The notes under the pieces: model-generated | What the model was told of the DNA's origin: nothing | Databases searched by the model: none | What the model saw: the letters and a program-made list of their open reading frames with translations, nothing else | Shown: one piece after another, positions 25,491 to 34,482 of the stretch | Numbering within the stretch: position 1 is the first letter of the stretch | How the letters are laid out: each line of letters begins with the position of its first letter | Translations under genes and position numbers: made by a program | Origin: a bacterium 1xD8-48 | GTDB lineage: Bacteria; Bacillota; Clostridia; Lachnospirales; Lachnospiraceae | Direction of reading: 5' to 3' | DNA: 64,000 bases | Assembly (NCBI GenBank): GCA_009917455.1 | Contig: QZDS01000005.1 | Location: 62,001 to 126,000, forward strand

Positions 25491-26337
25491 TAACCTTTAT
25501 AAAGCGGGCTGGGTCATGATAAACGGTGACACCCGCATGATAGATTCCAATGAACGGGTGAATTCCCGTATAAAAGAGGCTTTCAGGGAGAGAAATCTCC
25601 AGGAAGGCATTTCAGACGAAGAAGGCGACGGATTTACCGCAGGGCTTCACGCTGAGGAAGTCGAGGATCTTCTTGACCCTGACAGCGAAGGTGTTCTTTT
25701 TAAGAACATGTCCAGACAGGAACAGGAAGAGATTTACCGTCAGCTCGAAGAGGCAAAGGCGGAGCTTGAGCAGACAAGAAACGAAGCCGAAAGAATGATG
25801 GCGGAGGCGGAAAGCCAGATAGAAAGTATGCGGGCAGAGGCTTTTGAGGAAGCCAGGACAAAAGGATATCAGGACGGCTATAACAGCGGAATGGCGCAGG
25901 TTCAGACAATGAAGGATGAGTGGAGCGCTAAAAGAACGCAGCTTGAAGCAGAGTATCAGCAGATGGTGGAGGAATTGGAGCCGGCCTTTGTGGAAACCCT
26001 GACAGATGTCTACGAGCATATTTTTAATGTAGATTTGGGGATATATGGGGGACTTGTCACCAATCTGGTGATGGACACCATGCTCAGAGCCGGTAATGCT
26101 TCCAATTATATTGTACATGTTTCAAAGCAGGATTATCCTCAGGTAATAAAGGAAAAGGAAAGAATTCTTGAGGGAACCGGAACTCTGGCGGAACGCCTGG
26201 AAATTATATCGGATATGACGCTTGCACCCTCCGGGTGTATGATTGAGACAGAAAACGGCGTGTACGACTGTTCTCTTGGCACGGAGCTGGAGGAGCTGGG
26301 GAGGAGGCTGCGGCTTCTTTCCTACAATAAACAGTAA
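25483..26337 (+). CDS. fliH: Flagellar export ATPase regulator FliH
   Basis: This protein of about 284 residues has a long central coiled coil (about residues 75-165, Glu/Ala/Gln-rich) and a C-terminal FliH/HrpE-like domain. It binds FliI in the cytoplasm and delivers it to the export gate. The TTG at 25483 is preferred, because CGGAGGTG ends about 10 bases upstream and the protein then begins MYSNLYKAGWV as clostridial relatives do; an in-frame TTG at 25450 would overlap fliG by 41 bases. Sequence similarity within the FliH family is low, so the call rests on position, coiled coil and C-terminus. Confidence 0.85.
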   Translation: MYSNLYKAGWVMINGDTRMIDSNERVNSRIKEAFRERNLQEGISDEEGDGFTAGLHAEEVEDLLDPDSEGVLFKNMSRQEQEEIYRQLEEAKAELEQTRNEAERMMAEAESQIESMRAEAFEEARTKGYQDGYNSGMAQVQTMKDEWSAKRTQLEAEYQQMVEELEPAFVETLTDVYEHIFNVDLGIYGGLVTNLVMDTMLRAGNASNYIVHVSKQDYPQVIKEKERILEGTGTLAERLEIISDMTLAPSGCMIETENGVYDCSLGTELEELGRRLRLLSYNKQ

Positions 26338-26349
26338 TTAAGGACGAAG

Positions 26350-27690
26350 GTGGAATACTCATTGACGACACCGGATATCAATTTTTTAAAATACATAAAC
26401 ATAACAGGAGAAAATCTGTTTAAGGTCAGCGGAAGGGTAGTAAACGTAGTGGGGCTTACTATCGAATCTGCAGGCCCTTCTGCAAAGCTTGGGGATATCT
26501 GCCGGGTTTATCCGGCAGCATCAGAAAACTCCCATCCGGCTCTGGCCGAGGTGGTGGGCTTTAAAGAGGGAAAAATCCTCCTGATGCCCTATCAGAACGT
26601 GGAGGGAATCGGGCCCGGAAGCACCGTGGAGAATACGTGCGCTCCGCTGAAAATCAGGGTGAGCGGCGGACTTTTGGGGTGTACGCTGGACGGACTTGGA
26701 AGAATCGACGGACAGGAGCCGGCTGCCGGGGCGGAATATACGGTGGAGGCTATGCCTCCCGACCCTATGAGCAGAAAAATTATAGATGAAGTCCTTCCTC
26801 TTGGCGTAAAAGCCGTGGATGGACTTATTACTGTGGGAAAAGGACAGAGAATCGGTATTTTTGCCGGTTCCGGCGTGGGCAAATCTACTCTTATGGGTAT
26901 GTTTGCAAGAAATACCAGGGCTGATATCAACGTGATTGCCCTGATTGGCGAGCGGGGCAGAGAGGTTCGCGAGTTTATAGAAAGGGATTTGGGTCCCGAG
27001 GGCATGAAGCGTTCGGTGGTGGTGGTTGCAACTTCTGACAAACCGGCATTAGAGCGCAAGAAAGCGGCGCAGACGGCTACGGCCATTGCGGAATATTTCA
27101 GGGATCAGGGAAAGGACGTCCTTCTTATGATGGATTCCCTGACCCGTTTTTCCATGGCGCAGCGTGAAATCGGCCTTGCCAGCGGGGAACCGCCGGTATC
27201 AAGAGGCTATCCTCCCAGCGTGTACTCCGAGATGCCAAAGCTTTTGGAGAGGGCAGGGAGGTCTGATAAGGGCTCCATCACCGGTCTTTACACGGTTCTG
27301 GTGGACGGCGACGATTTTAACGAGCCGATTACGGACACGGCGCGAAGCATTCTGGACGGACATATTATGCTGGACAGGAAGCTGGCGCATAAAAATCATT
27401 ATCCCGCAATAGACGTTCTGCAGAGCATTTCAAGATGTATGAGCCAGATTGCGCAGCGGGGACATAAAAGCTATGCGGGCAGGCTCAAAAATGTGCTTGC
27501 TACATACAATGAAGCGGAGGATTTGATTAATATCGGGGCATACAAGGCGGGGAGCAATCCGGGAATTGATTATGCCATTCAGAAGATAGAGGAAGTCAAT
27601 CGGTTTTTGATGCAGGAAGTAAACGAGAAGTTTTCTTTCGAGGAGTCGGTAGGGCTTTTGGAAGCGATTTTTGCCGACAGAGCGGAGTAA
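26350..27690 (+). CDS. fliI: Flagellum-specific export ATPase FliI
   Basis: This is a 446-residue F1-ATPase-beta-like ATPase that drives flagellar protein export. Walker A GSGVGKST is near residue 174, LIGERGREVREF near 199, Walker B LLMMDSLTRF near 258, and the FliI/YscN signature PPSVYSEMPKLLERAGR near 286. GTG at 26350 has AAGGA 6 bases upstream; TTG at 26362 is an alternative that would remove four residues. Confidence 0.97.
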   Translation: MEYSLTTPDINFLKYINITGENLFKVSGRVVNVVGLTIESAGPSAKLGDICRVYPAASENSHPALAEVVGFKEGKILLMPYQNVEGIGPGSTVENTCAPLKIRVSGGLLGCTLDGLGRIDGQEPAAGAEYTVEAMPPDPMSRKIIDEVLPLGVKAVDGLITVGKGQRIGIFAGSGVGKSTLMGMFARNTRADINVIALIGERGREVREFIERDLGPEGMKRSVVVVATSDKPALERKKAAQTATAIAEYFRDQGKDVLLMMDSLTRFSMAQREIGLASGEPPVSRGYPPSVYSEMPKLLERAGRSDKGSITGLYTVLVDGDDFNEPITDTARSILDGHIMLDRKLAHKNHYPAIDVLQSISRCMSQIAQRGHKSYAGRLKNVLATYNEAEDLINIGAYKAGSNPGIDYAIQKIEEVNRFLMQEVNEKFSFEESVGLLEAIFADRAE

Positions 27691-27693
27691 CAG

Positions 27694-28140
27694 ATGGCCA
27701 GATTTATATACCGGATGCAGAGTATTCTGAACATTAAGGAAAAAATGGAAGAGCAGGCAAGGATGGAATTTGCCGCCGCCAGAATGCGTCTGGACGAAGA
27801 AGAACTGAAACTACAGGCTTTAATTGAGAGAAAAGAGAGCTATGAGGAGCAGGGAAGGGAGCTTCGCCGCCATGCGCTCAAGGTGATGGATATCATGGAA
27901 AACCGTGAGGCAATCGGCGTGATAGACGAATTCATTCTGGTTCAGAGAGAGCAGATAAGAATTGCGGAAAGAGCCCTTGAGAACGCCCGCGACAAGCTTA
28001 AAACCGCTATGCAGGAGAGCAAGACCCAGGAAAGGCTGCGGGAGAAGGCTTTCGAAGAATTTATGCGGGAGGAAAATGCCCGGGAGGCCAGGGAAGTGGA
28101 TGAGCTTGTCAGTTATACTCATGGCAGCGCGAAAAGATAG
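27694..28140 (+). CDS. fliJ: Flagellar export chaperone FliJ
   Basis: This 148-residue protein is predicted to be almost entirely alpha-helical coiled coil, rich in Glu, Arg, Ala and Gln, as expected for FliJ, which sits inside the FliI hexamer like the gamma subunit of F1. The N-terminus FIYRMQSILNIKEKMEEQ is typical. It begins 4 bp after fliI stops, so the two are probably translationally coupled. Confidence 0.9.
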   Translation: MARFIYRMQSILNIKEKMEEQARMEFAAARMRLDEEELKLQALIERKESYEEQGRELRRHALKVMDIMENREAIGVIDEFILVQREQIRIAERALENARDKLKTAMQESKTQERLREKAFEEFMREENAREAREVDELVSYTHGSAKR

Positions 28141-28184
28141 TCTGATGCCGCCGTCAGCGGCATGGAGAAAGTGGGATATAAAAT

Positions 28185-29069
28185 ATGCCAAAGGTTGATG
28201 AAGCAGTTTTGGACGATGCGAAGCTGGATGCGCAGAGTCTGAAGGAAGAAAAGAAAAAACTTAAGAAAGAAAAGAAAGAGCAGCGTAAGGCTGCGAAGGC
28301 CAAAGCAAGGGAGCTTGCCGACCAGGAGGAGGAGCTTATGGACGGAGAGGGCTCCGGCAATGGTTCCGTTTTTCTGGTAACTTTCATTATCGTCCTTATC
28401 TGGATTGCAATTTTGTGTCTGGTGGTCAAGCTGGATTTCGGCGGTTTTGGGAGCAATGTTCTTACGCCGATTCTCAAGGATGTGCCGGTGGTGAATATGA
28501 TTTTGCCAAAAGGCGATGCCGGTATGGTGACTGAGGACGGCGAAGGAGAGGCCTATTCGGGCTATGACAGCATTCAGGACGCGGTGGATTATATCAAGGA
28601 GCTTGAGCTTGAGCTTGAGCGCGCGCAGTCAGCCCAAAGCGCAAGCGCAGAGGAAGTGAACCGGCTTGAGGCCGAGGTGGAGCGCCTTGAAACCTTTGAG
28701 GACAGTCAGGTGGAATTCCAGAGAATCAAGACGGAATTTTATGAGGAAGTGGTCTATGCGGATAAAGGACCCGGCATAGAGGAATACAGAAAGTATTACG
28801 AGGATATGGACCCGGCAACCGCCGAGTATCTCTATAAACAGGTAGTTACACAGCTGCAGGAAAGCGATGAGATTACTACATTTGCTTCCGCATATTCTTC
28901 CATGAAACCCAAGGCGGCCGCCGCTATTTTTGAAGAGATGACAGATAATCTGGATTTGGCCGTAAGGATACTGGGGGCAATGAGCGCAGAGGACAGGGGT
29001 AAGATTTTAGCGGTGATGGATACGGAAATTGCCGCCAGAATCACCAAGTTGATGGATCCCGAATCTTAA
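28185..29069 (+). CDS. YlxF/MotE-like flagellar protein with MgtE-N-type domain
   Basis: This 294-residue protein has a highly charged Lys-rich N-terminal cytoplasmic segment (about 15-50), one transmembrane helix (about 64-86), an extracytoplasmic coiled coil (about 145-185) and a C-terminal domain with the DPATAEYLY and SAEDRGKILAVMDTEIAARITKLM repeats of the MgtE-N fold. It lies between fliJ and fliK, the place of ylxF in B. subtilis. MotE-type proteins of this fold act as stator chaperones in other bacteria; a similar role here is inferred. It is not a magnesium transporter, since the channel domain is missing. Confidence 0.8.
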   Translation: MPKVDEAVLDDAKLDAQSLKEEKKKLKKEKKEQRKAAKAKARELADQEEELMDGEGSGNGSVFLVTFIIVLIWIAILCLVVKLDFGGFGSNVLTPILKDVPVVNMILPKGDAGMVTEDGEGEAYSGYDSIQDAVDYIKELELELERAQSAQSASAEEVNRLEAEVERLETFEDSQVEFQRIKTEFYEEVVYADKGPGIEEYRKYYEDMDPATAEYLYKQVVTQLQESDEITTFASAYSSMKPKAAAAIFEEMTDNLDLAVRILGAMSAEDRGKILAVMDTEIAARITKLMDPES

Positions 29070-29123
29070 GAAATCTGCCTCTTAAACCGATATATATGTT
29101 GGACCTTGAAAAAGAGTCTTGGG

Positions 29124-29152
29124 CAGTTTCCAGCCCTGTAGTACGGAAACTG
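29124..29152 (+). other. Intra-operon stem-loop before fliK
   Basis: Perfect 8-bp stem CAGTTTCC/GGAAACTG (29124-29131 with 29145-29152) and a 13-base loop in the 112-bp gap between the YlxF-like gene and fliK. There is no T-run after it, so it is not a terminator; it could be an mRNA processing or stability element. Confidence 0.4.
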
Positions 29153-29181
29153 TACGACTTATAAAGACAGGAGGGATGTAA

Positions 29182-30591
29182 ATGACCAGTGCACCTGTAA
29201 AGGAGGTAAACTCCCTGATGAAGTTTCTGGGAGGAAACAATCCTGCAAAAACAGGTACTGCCAGCCAGACGGGCAGCTTTGGGGATTTGATGAGTAAAAC
29301 CCGGAGCAATCTTGCCGGCAGCCAGAAACAGCTTCAGGCAGCCGGCGGCGCAGGAAAAACATCGGCGGCGGATTTACTGAAAAGCCATACCGACAGCACA
29401 GCCAGCCAGCCGGTAAAAGAGCCGGTACAAAACAGCCGGCCGGCGAAAGAAACGGGCAGGACAGAGGCTACGGACGCGAACGCGGAAGCGGTAACGGATG
29501 CCGGCAAAGAGGTGGTAAAAGAGGTCGCGAAGGAGCTTGGCGTTACGGAGGAACAGGTGGAGCAGGCAATGGAGGAGCTTGGACTCTCCGCTTACTCGCT
29601 TTTTGACCCGGCCAATATGACGCAGCTTGTACTTGCCCTTTCCGGCGAGGACGCGGCGGCGCTTCTTACAGACGAAAATCTGCTTGCGAGCCTTCAGAAC
29701 CTGATTGACATGGCAGCCGGCATCATAGATGGTCTTGCCGGGGAAATGGACCTGAGCCCGGAGGAGATGAGCGCCTTGCTTGAGGAACTGCAGAAACGTC
29801 TTGACGGAGCGCTTGAGACTGAAGTCGCAGAAGAGCAGCCAAGTATTACGGTTGAAGTGCAGGACGGCGACGATACCATAATGCTGGCCGCTGACGAAAA
29901 CGGCAATACCATTAAAACAGTGGATGTGGTATCACAGAAGCCGGAGGATAACACCGCGGGCAACCAGGCAGGAGAACAGGAGAAAAAGGGTGGCGAGGGA
30001 AGTGAGCATGAAAATGCGTTACATGCAGGAAACAGCTTAAATGACGCAATGCTTCAGAACAACGGGCAGGCGGCCGAAGTTTCCTTTGAACAGACGGTAC
30101 CCCATTTCAGCGAACAGACCCAGGATATCATGAATCAGATTCTGGATTATATGAAACTCCAGTTACGGCCGGGAATGGACCAGCTTGAGATGCAGCTTCA
30201 TCCGGCAAGCCTTGGAACAGTACATATTCAGATTGTTTCCAGAGGCGGAGAGGTTACCGCACAGTTCCATGTACAGAACGAGGCTGTGAAGGCGGCGCTT
30301 GAAAGCCAGATATCCACGCTTCAGGAAAATTTAAGGGAGCAGGGAGTGAAGGTGGAAGCCGTTTCGGTGACAGTGGAAAGCCACGGATTTGAGAGCAATC
30401 TCTGGCAGGGACAGGAAAGAGGCGACGACAGCGCTTCCGCAGGAAACGGAAACGGAAGAAAGTCACCCAGAAGAATTAACCTAAACGAGCTGGATGTAAA
30501 CGGTATGACCGAGGAAGAAGCCAGCGAGGAAGATTTGCTTGCGGCCAAAATGATGGAAGCAAACGGAAACACAGTGGACTATACTGCTTAA
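29182..30591 (+). CDS. fliK: Flagellar hook-length control protein FliK
   Basis: This protein of 469 residues has a long poorly conserved N-terminal ruler region rich in Ala, Glu, Gln and Ser, and a conserved C-terminal domain (about 325-415) with LRPGMDQLEMQLHPASLGTV and VTAQFHVQNEAVKAALESQ, the Flg_hook signature. FliK measures the hook and switches export specificity through FlhB. CAGGAGGG precedes the start. Position between the YlxF-like gene and flgD agrees. Confidence 0.93.
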   Translation: MTSAPVKEVNSLMKFLGGNNPAKTGTASQTGSFGDLMSKTRSNLAGSQKQLQAAGGAGKTSAADLLKSHTDSTASQPVKEPVQNSRPAKETGRTEATDANAEAVTDAGKEVVKEVAKELGVTEEQVEQAMEELGLSAYSLFDPANMTQLVLALSGEDAAALLTDENLLASLQNLIDMAAGIIDGLAGEMDLSPEEMSALLEELQKRLDGALETEVAEEQPSITVEVQDGDDTIMLAADENGNTIKTVDVVSQKPEDNTAGNQAGEQEKKGGEGSEHENALHAGNSLNDAMLQNNGQAAEVSFEQTVPHFSEQTQDIMNQILDYMKLQLRPGMDQLEMQLHPASLGTVHIQIVSRGGEVTAQFHVQNEAVKAALESQISTLQENLREQGVKVEAVSVTVESHGFESNLWQGQERGDDSASAGNGNGRKSPRRINLNELDVNGMTEEEASEEDLLAAKMMEANGNTVDYTA

Positions 30592-30623
30592 CGGCGGTGA
30601 TATTTTGTGGAAAGGAGAATAAT

Positions 30624-31382
30624 ATGGCGGTTGGTGCAGTAGTAAAAGACGGTCAGTTAGTGGAAAGCGCATCCGAAAATTCGGTAAAAAAAGCCGCGTC
30701 CAAAAGCGGTATGGATAAAGACGCTTTTTTGCAGCTTTTAGTGGCCCAGATGAAATATCAGGACCCCCTGGAACCCACCTCAAATACAGAGTATATCTCG
30801 CAGTACGCGACATTTTCACAGGTGGAGCAGATGCAGAATATGGCGGCTACCATGGAACTTTCAAGAGCATCCGCTTTGGTTGGAAAGATGGTTGAGGTTC
30901 AGTCCAAGGATGAGAATGGCGACGCAGCGGTTATTCAGGGTGTGGTTGAATATGTAACCTATGAAAATAACAAGGCTTACGTTTCCATAGACGGCAATCT
31001 GTATTCAGCGGACGATGTACACGCGGTAATCAGTGATGCGTACCAGATAGCGTTTGAACTTGCGTCAACGTTTATTAAAGCAATAGACGCACTGCCGAGC
31101 CTCAGCGACCTTACAACGGAGCATAAGGAAGCGGTGGAAGCGCTGCAGGAAGGCTACAACAAGATGACGGCCTACCAGCAGGGATTTATCAGCGACGAAT
31201 ATGTCAAGCTGCTGCAGAAATATGTACAGCGTATGGCAGAGCTTGTGGCGGTTGAAGAAGAGGGCAACGGCGAGAACGGCGACGGAGACAAAACCGAGGG
31301 GACCGAAGGCGATAAGACGGAAGGAACCGAAGGCGGCGACAAAACCGAAGGTACAGGCGATGGCGCCGGTAAGACCGAATAG
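30624..31382 (+). CDS. flgD: Hook assembly scaffold FlgD with unusual C-terminal extension
   Basis: FlgD caps the growing hook. The N-terminal family signature is clear (DAFLQLLVAQMKYQDPLEP and TEYISQYATFSQVEQM, residues about 30-65), followed by a small beta domain (to about 135). Residues about 155-205 then carry a helical segment (ALPSLSDLTTEHKEAVEAL, YNKMTAYQQGF) resembling a repeat common in Firmicute surface proteins, and the protein ends with three GDKTEGTE-type repeats. These additions are not part of ordinary FlgD. The ATG at 30624 has AAGGAG 6 bases upstream; an in-frame ATG at 30597 lacks one. About 252 residues. Confidence 0.88.
   Translation: MAVGAVVKDGQLVESASENSVKKAASKSGMDKDAFLQLLVAQMKYQDPLEPTSNTEYISQYATFSQVEQMQNMAATMELSRASALVGKMVEVQSKDENGDAAVIQGVVEYVTYENNKAYVSIDGNLYSADDVHAVISDAYQIAFELASTFIKAIDALPSLSDLTTEHKEAVEALQEGYNKMTAYQQGFISDEYVKLLQKYVQRMAELVAVEEEGNGENGDGDKTEGTEGDKTEGTEGGDKTEGTGDGAGKTE
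31284..31358 (+). repeat. Tandem 24-bp repeat in flgD
   Basis: Three imperfect 24-base units encoding GDKTEGTE, GDKTEGTE and GDKTEGTG (31284-31307, 31308-31331, 31335-31358), with a decayed fourth before the stop. Wobble-position differences show the units are not very recent duplicates. Confidence 0.85.
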
Positions 31383-31427
31383 AAATTGAAGCAGGATGCG
31401 CGGTAACTACTCAGGGAGGAGGGAATT

Positions 31428-31829
31428 ATGAAGGTTCAGAAAAACGGATTCCTTTCAATTGAACAACTGCAGGATAAATATTTGACCCCGGCAGGAAAAA
31501 GCACGGCGAAAACGCTGACTGCTGAAGGAAAGTCTTTTCAGGAAATTCTGGAAGGCAGCCGGGCCGGCGCAGAGGGAGAAGTAAAGTTTTCCAAACACGC
31601 GGCGGGGAGACTTGCAGACCGTAACATTGAACTCACGGGCAATCAGATAGAACGCCTTAAGGAAGGCGCTCAGAAAGCTCAGGAAAAGGGAATCAGAGAA
31701 TCTTTGGTAATTGTTGACCAGTTGGCATTCATTGTGAATATACCCAACAATACGGTGGTGACCGCAATGAATCATGGCGACACAGCGGAAAATATTTTTA
31801 CAAACATTGATGGAGCCGTAATTATTTAG
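31428..31829 (+). CDS. Flagellar operon protein, TIGR02530 type
   Basis: This 133-residue protein is found in flagellar operons of Firmicutes between flgD and flgE. Its core, KFSKHAAGRLADRNIELT near residue 47 and the SLVIVDQLAFIVNIPNNTVVTAM stretch near 88-110, matches that family. Molecular function is not established; position suggests hook assembly. A strong GGGAGGAGGG ribosome site precedes the ATG. Confidence 0.82.
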   Translation: MKVQKNGFLSIEQLQDKYLTPAGKSTAKTLTAEGKSFQEILEGSRAGAEGEVKFSKHAAGRLADRNIELTGNQIERLKEGAQKAQEKGIRESLVIVDQLAFIVNIPNNTVVTAMNHGDTAENIFTNIDGAVII

Positions 31830-31906
31830 CCGGACCTTTGGGAGGCAATGAGTTCCTGACTGACAGAAGGAACATGCGGCATAACTTTAAGGAGGTCATT
31901 TTAGCT

Positions 31907-33319
31907 ATGATGAGGAGTTTATTTGCTGGTGTGGCAGGCCTGAAAACACACCAGACAAGAATGGACGTTATCGGTAATAACATTGCCAACGTTAACACAA
32001 CGGCCTATAAATCACAGTCCATGGTATTCAGTGATTTGATGTATCAGACGACAAGGGCAGCTTCCGGCGCAAACGCAACCACAGGAGTGGGCGGCGTCAA
32101 CGCGCGGCAGATTGGTCTTGGTTCCAAAACCAGTTCCATTAAAACTGCGATTGCCAACCAGGGAGCGGCGCAGAGTACCAACGACCCGTTTGATATTATG
32201 ATTAACGGAAGTTCTTTCTTCGTTGTAAACAACGGACAGGAAAATTTCTTTACCAGAGACGGTTCTTTCTACATTGACGGCGCGGGCAATCTGGTTATGA
32301 CCAGTACCGGTTACAATGTAATGGGCTGGGGCGTAAATGAAGAAACCGGGGAAATTCAGAAAGGAAACGTTCAGCCGCTGAAGATTATGACCACGGAAAA
32401 TATGATTTCCCCGCCTCAGGTTACCACTGACGCGACAATAGACGGTATTATTGACCGGTTTGATACGGATTTGGAAACGGACGAAGGCCGGATTATGAAT
32501 CTGGAGTTTTTTGACAATCAGGGATATAAATTTACCGCTCAGTTCAGCGTGCATCCGGATGACGCAGAAAAAGGCACTTTTATAGTATGCCTGGATAAAA
32601 TTAAGGATGCGTCTGGAAAAGAAGTTTATGGCGCCGGGGATGCCAATGCGGCAACTTTTGGAGGAGCTATCACATCGAAGGACGGCACAGCATATACAAA
32701 TGCTGTTTACCTGAATTTTAAAGAAGGGAAAGGCACATTTTTGGGAGTTGGCAATTCAGCTACGGCAACGGATAAAACTGCGACGCTGAAACTTCCCAGC
32801 CCGAATTTCACAAGTGAGGCTGGCGAACTTCCTACAGGGAAAAACTCAAATGAAATAGTAATTGATTTTACAGGCTGTCTCAACTACAACAAAAACGGCA
32901 CATCAACCATGGGGGCGCTTGCCGGTGACCCGAAAGGATTGGGAGCCGGCTTAAAAACAGGCGAGATGAGCGGCGTTACCGTTCAGAAGGACGGTAAGAT
33001 TTACGCTACCTATGATAACGGTCAGAGTAAGCTGCTTGGTCAGATTGCGGCGGCTAATTTTGCCAATCCTTCCGGTCTTGCCAAACAGGGCGATAATCTT
33101 TATTCCGCGACCATGAACTCCGGCGAGTTTGACGGTGTGGGTGATGATATCACAGCGGACGGCGGCTATATGGAATCCGGCGTACTCGAAATGAGTAACG
33201 TTGATTTGTCCGCCGAGTTTACGGAAATGATTACCACCCAGAGAGGTTTCCAGGCAAACAGCCGTATTATTACAGTTTCAGATACGCTTCTTGAGGAGCT
33301 TACGAATCTGAAGCGATAA
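31907..33319 (+). CDS. flgE: Flagellar hook protein FlgE
   Basis: The hook filament subunit, about 470 residues. The N-terminus is MMRSLFAGVAGLKTHQTRMD, followed by the rod/hook signature VIGNNIANVNTTAYKSQ. The middle contains variable D1/D2 domains, and the C-terminus ends with AEFTEMITTQRGFQANSR and DTLLEELTNLKR. The ATG at 31907 follows GGAGG by 11 bases; an in-frame ATG at 31838 would add 23 residues unlike any hook protein. A hairpin follows the stop codon. Confidence 0.96.
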   Translation: MMRSLFAGVAGLKTHQTRMDVIGNNIANVNTTAYKSQSMVFSDLMYQTTRAASGANATTGVGGVNARQIGLGSKTSSIKTAIANQGAAQSTNDPFDIMINGSSFFVVNNGQENFFTRDGSFYIDGAGNLVMTSTGYNVMGWGVNEETGEIQKGNVQPLKIMTTENMISPPQVTTDATIDGIIDRFDTDLETDEGRIMNLEFFDNQGYKFTAQFSVHPDDAEKGTFIVCLDKIKDASGKEVYGAGDANAATFGGAITSKDGTAYTNAVYLNFKEGKGTFLGVGNSATATDKTATLKLPSPNFTSEAGELPTGKNSNEIVIDFTGCLNYNKNGTSTMGALAGDPKGLGAGLKTGEMSGVTVQKDGKIYATYDNGQSKLLGQIAAANFANPSGLAKQGDNLYSATMNSGEFDGVGDDITADGGYMESGVLEMSNVDLSAEFTEMITTQRGFQANSRIITVSDTLLEELTNLKR

Positions 33320-33346
33320 GGTAAGTAAGAAATAGTAATTTATGGG

Positions 33347-33384
33347 TTAAAGGGAACTGGTTGCATTGCGGTTCCCTTTAATTT
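33347..33384 (+). terminator. Intra-operon terminator/attenuator after flgE
   Basis: Perfect 11-bp stem TTAAAGGGAAC/GTTCCCTTTAA (33347-33357 with 33371-33381), 13-base loop, then TTTGCG. The T-run is short, so read-through is likely. It lies in the 165-bp gap between flgE and swrD, one of the largest gaps inside the operon. Confidence 0.6.
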
Positions 33385-33484
33385 GCGCTAAAATACATGT
33401 TTTGCAGCATACATTTGATAGGGTGGAAATATCTTTTAGTTGTATTAAGGGAAATTTATGTGGAAAAAGGGGGAAAGAAGTGAT

Positions 33485-33670
33485 ATGATAGAAGTCACGA
33501 GGATAAACGGCAGTAAGGTGCTGATAAATCCCGATTTGATTGAAATCGTGGAGGAAACGCCGGATACGGTGGTTGCTTTCACAACAGGAAGAAAATTAAT
33601 TATAAAAGAAGGTAGACAAGAGATAAAAAATCTTGTAAAATCATACAGAAAGGAAATTTTTGCGGGTTAA
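33485..33670 (+). CDS. swrD: FlbD/SwrD family flagellar protein
   Basis: This 61-residue protein matches the FlbD family: MIEVTRINGSKVLINPDLIEIVEETPDT then TTGRKLIIKEG. In B. subtilis SwrD (YlzI), encoded at the same place after flgE, increases flagellar torque and is needed for swarming. The start at 33485 gives the exact family N-terminus and follows a G-rich ribosome site; an in-frame ATG at 33458 adds an unrelated extension. It is followed by motA after 20 bp. Confidence 0.92.
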   Translation: MIEVTRINGSKVLINPDLIEIVEETPDTVVAFTTGRKLIIKEGRQEIKNLVKSYRKEIFAG

Positions 33671-33690
33671 CGCAGAAGAGGTGAAAAGTT

Positions 33691-34482
33691 GTGGATTTAG
33701 CGTCAATTCTTGGATTAGTGCTTTGTTTCGGTATGCTGGGTTATGGTTGCATCAATGCGGCGGGAATTGCTAATATAGAACGTTATGGAGATTTCCCATC
33801 TGCGATTATTACATTCGGTGGGGCGTTTTTTGCCGTTCTGGCATCCAAATCCCTGTCTGATTACATAGCCGGACTTAAGAGTTTTACTCTTATCTTTAAA
33901 GCTCCTTCTTCCAATGTTAAAGAAATGATACAGAAGATTATCGACCTTTCCAATATTGCCAGAAAGGAAGGTCTTCTTTCTCTGGAAGAAGCGGCAGGAG
34001 ATTTGGAAGACGAGTTCATGAAGAAGGGAATTCTTCTTATCGTAGACGGTACGGACCCCGAATTGGTGCGCGGCATTATGGAAACAGAGCTGGTAAGCAC
34101 GGAATCCAGACATAAGGATAAAATTTCTTTTTGGGAGGATTTGGGCTCCATGGGACCTGCGTGGGGTATGATTGGTACTCTGGTAGGTCTTGTTAACATG
34201 CTTTACGAGATGGATGACCCTTCAACTCTGGGACCTTCCATGGCGGTTGCGCTGATTACCACATTGTACGGTTCGCTTCTGGCAAACTGGATTTGTACGC
34301 CGGTGGCAACAAAGCTGAAAGCAAACAACGCCACCGAAATTATGGTCAAGGAAATCATGATAGAAGGGCTTCTTTCCATACAGGCGGGCGAGAACCCCAG
34401 AGTTATTGAAGAAAAGCTGAAGTCATTCCTGGCGCCCAGCGACAGGACAATAGGCGAAGGCGGAGGTGAAGACGATGGCTAA
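33691..34482 (+). CDS. motA: Flagellar motor stator protein MotA
   Basis: This is a 263-residue stator subunit with four predicted membrane helices (about 5-25, 35-52, 150-172, 182-202). The conserved block LGSMGPAWGMIGTLVGLVNML contains the functional proline region of MotA, and the cytoplasmic loop has the EEAAGDLEDEFMKKGILLIVDG stretch. GTG start with AGAGGTG upstream. It overlaps motB by 8 bases. In B. subtilis motAB is outside the fla/che operon; here it is inside. Confidence 0.96.
   Translation: MDLASILGLVLCFGMLGYGCINAAGIANIERYGDFPSAIITFGGAFFAVLASKSLSDYIAGLKSFTLIFKAPSSNVKEMIQKIIDLSNIARKEGLLSLEEAAGDLEDEFMKKGILLIVDGTDPELVRGIMETELVSTESRHKDKISFWEDLGSMGPAWGMIGTLVGLVNMLYEMDDPSTLGPSMAVALITTLYGSLLANWICTPVATKLKANNATEIMVKEIMIEGLLSIQAGENPRVIEEKLKSFLAPSDRTIGEGGGEDDG

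Noticed and set aside
28185..29069. Annotation as magnesium transporter MgtE
   Set aside because: Only the MgtE-N-like helical domain is present; the CBS and channel domains are absent and the gene sits between fliJ and fliK.
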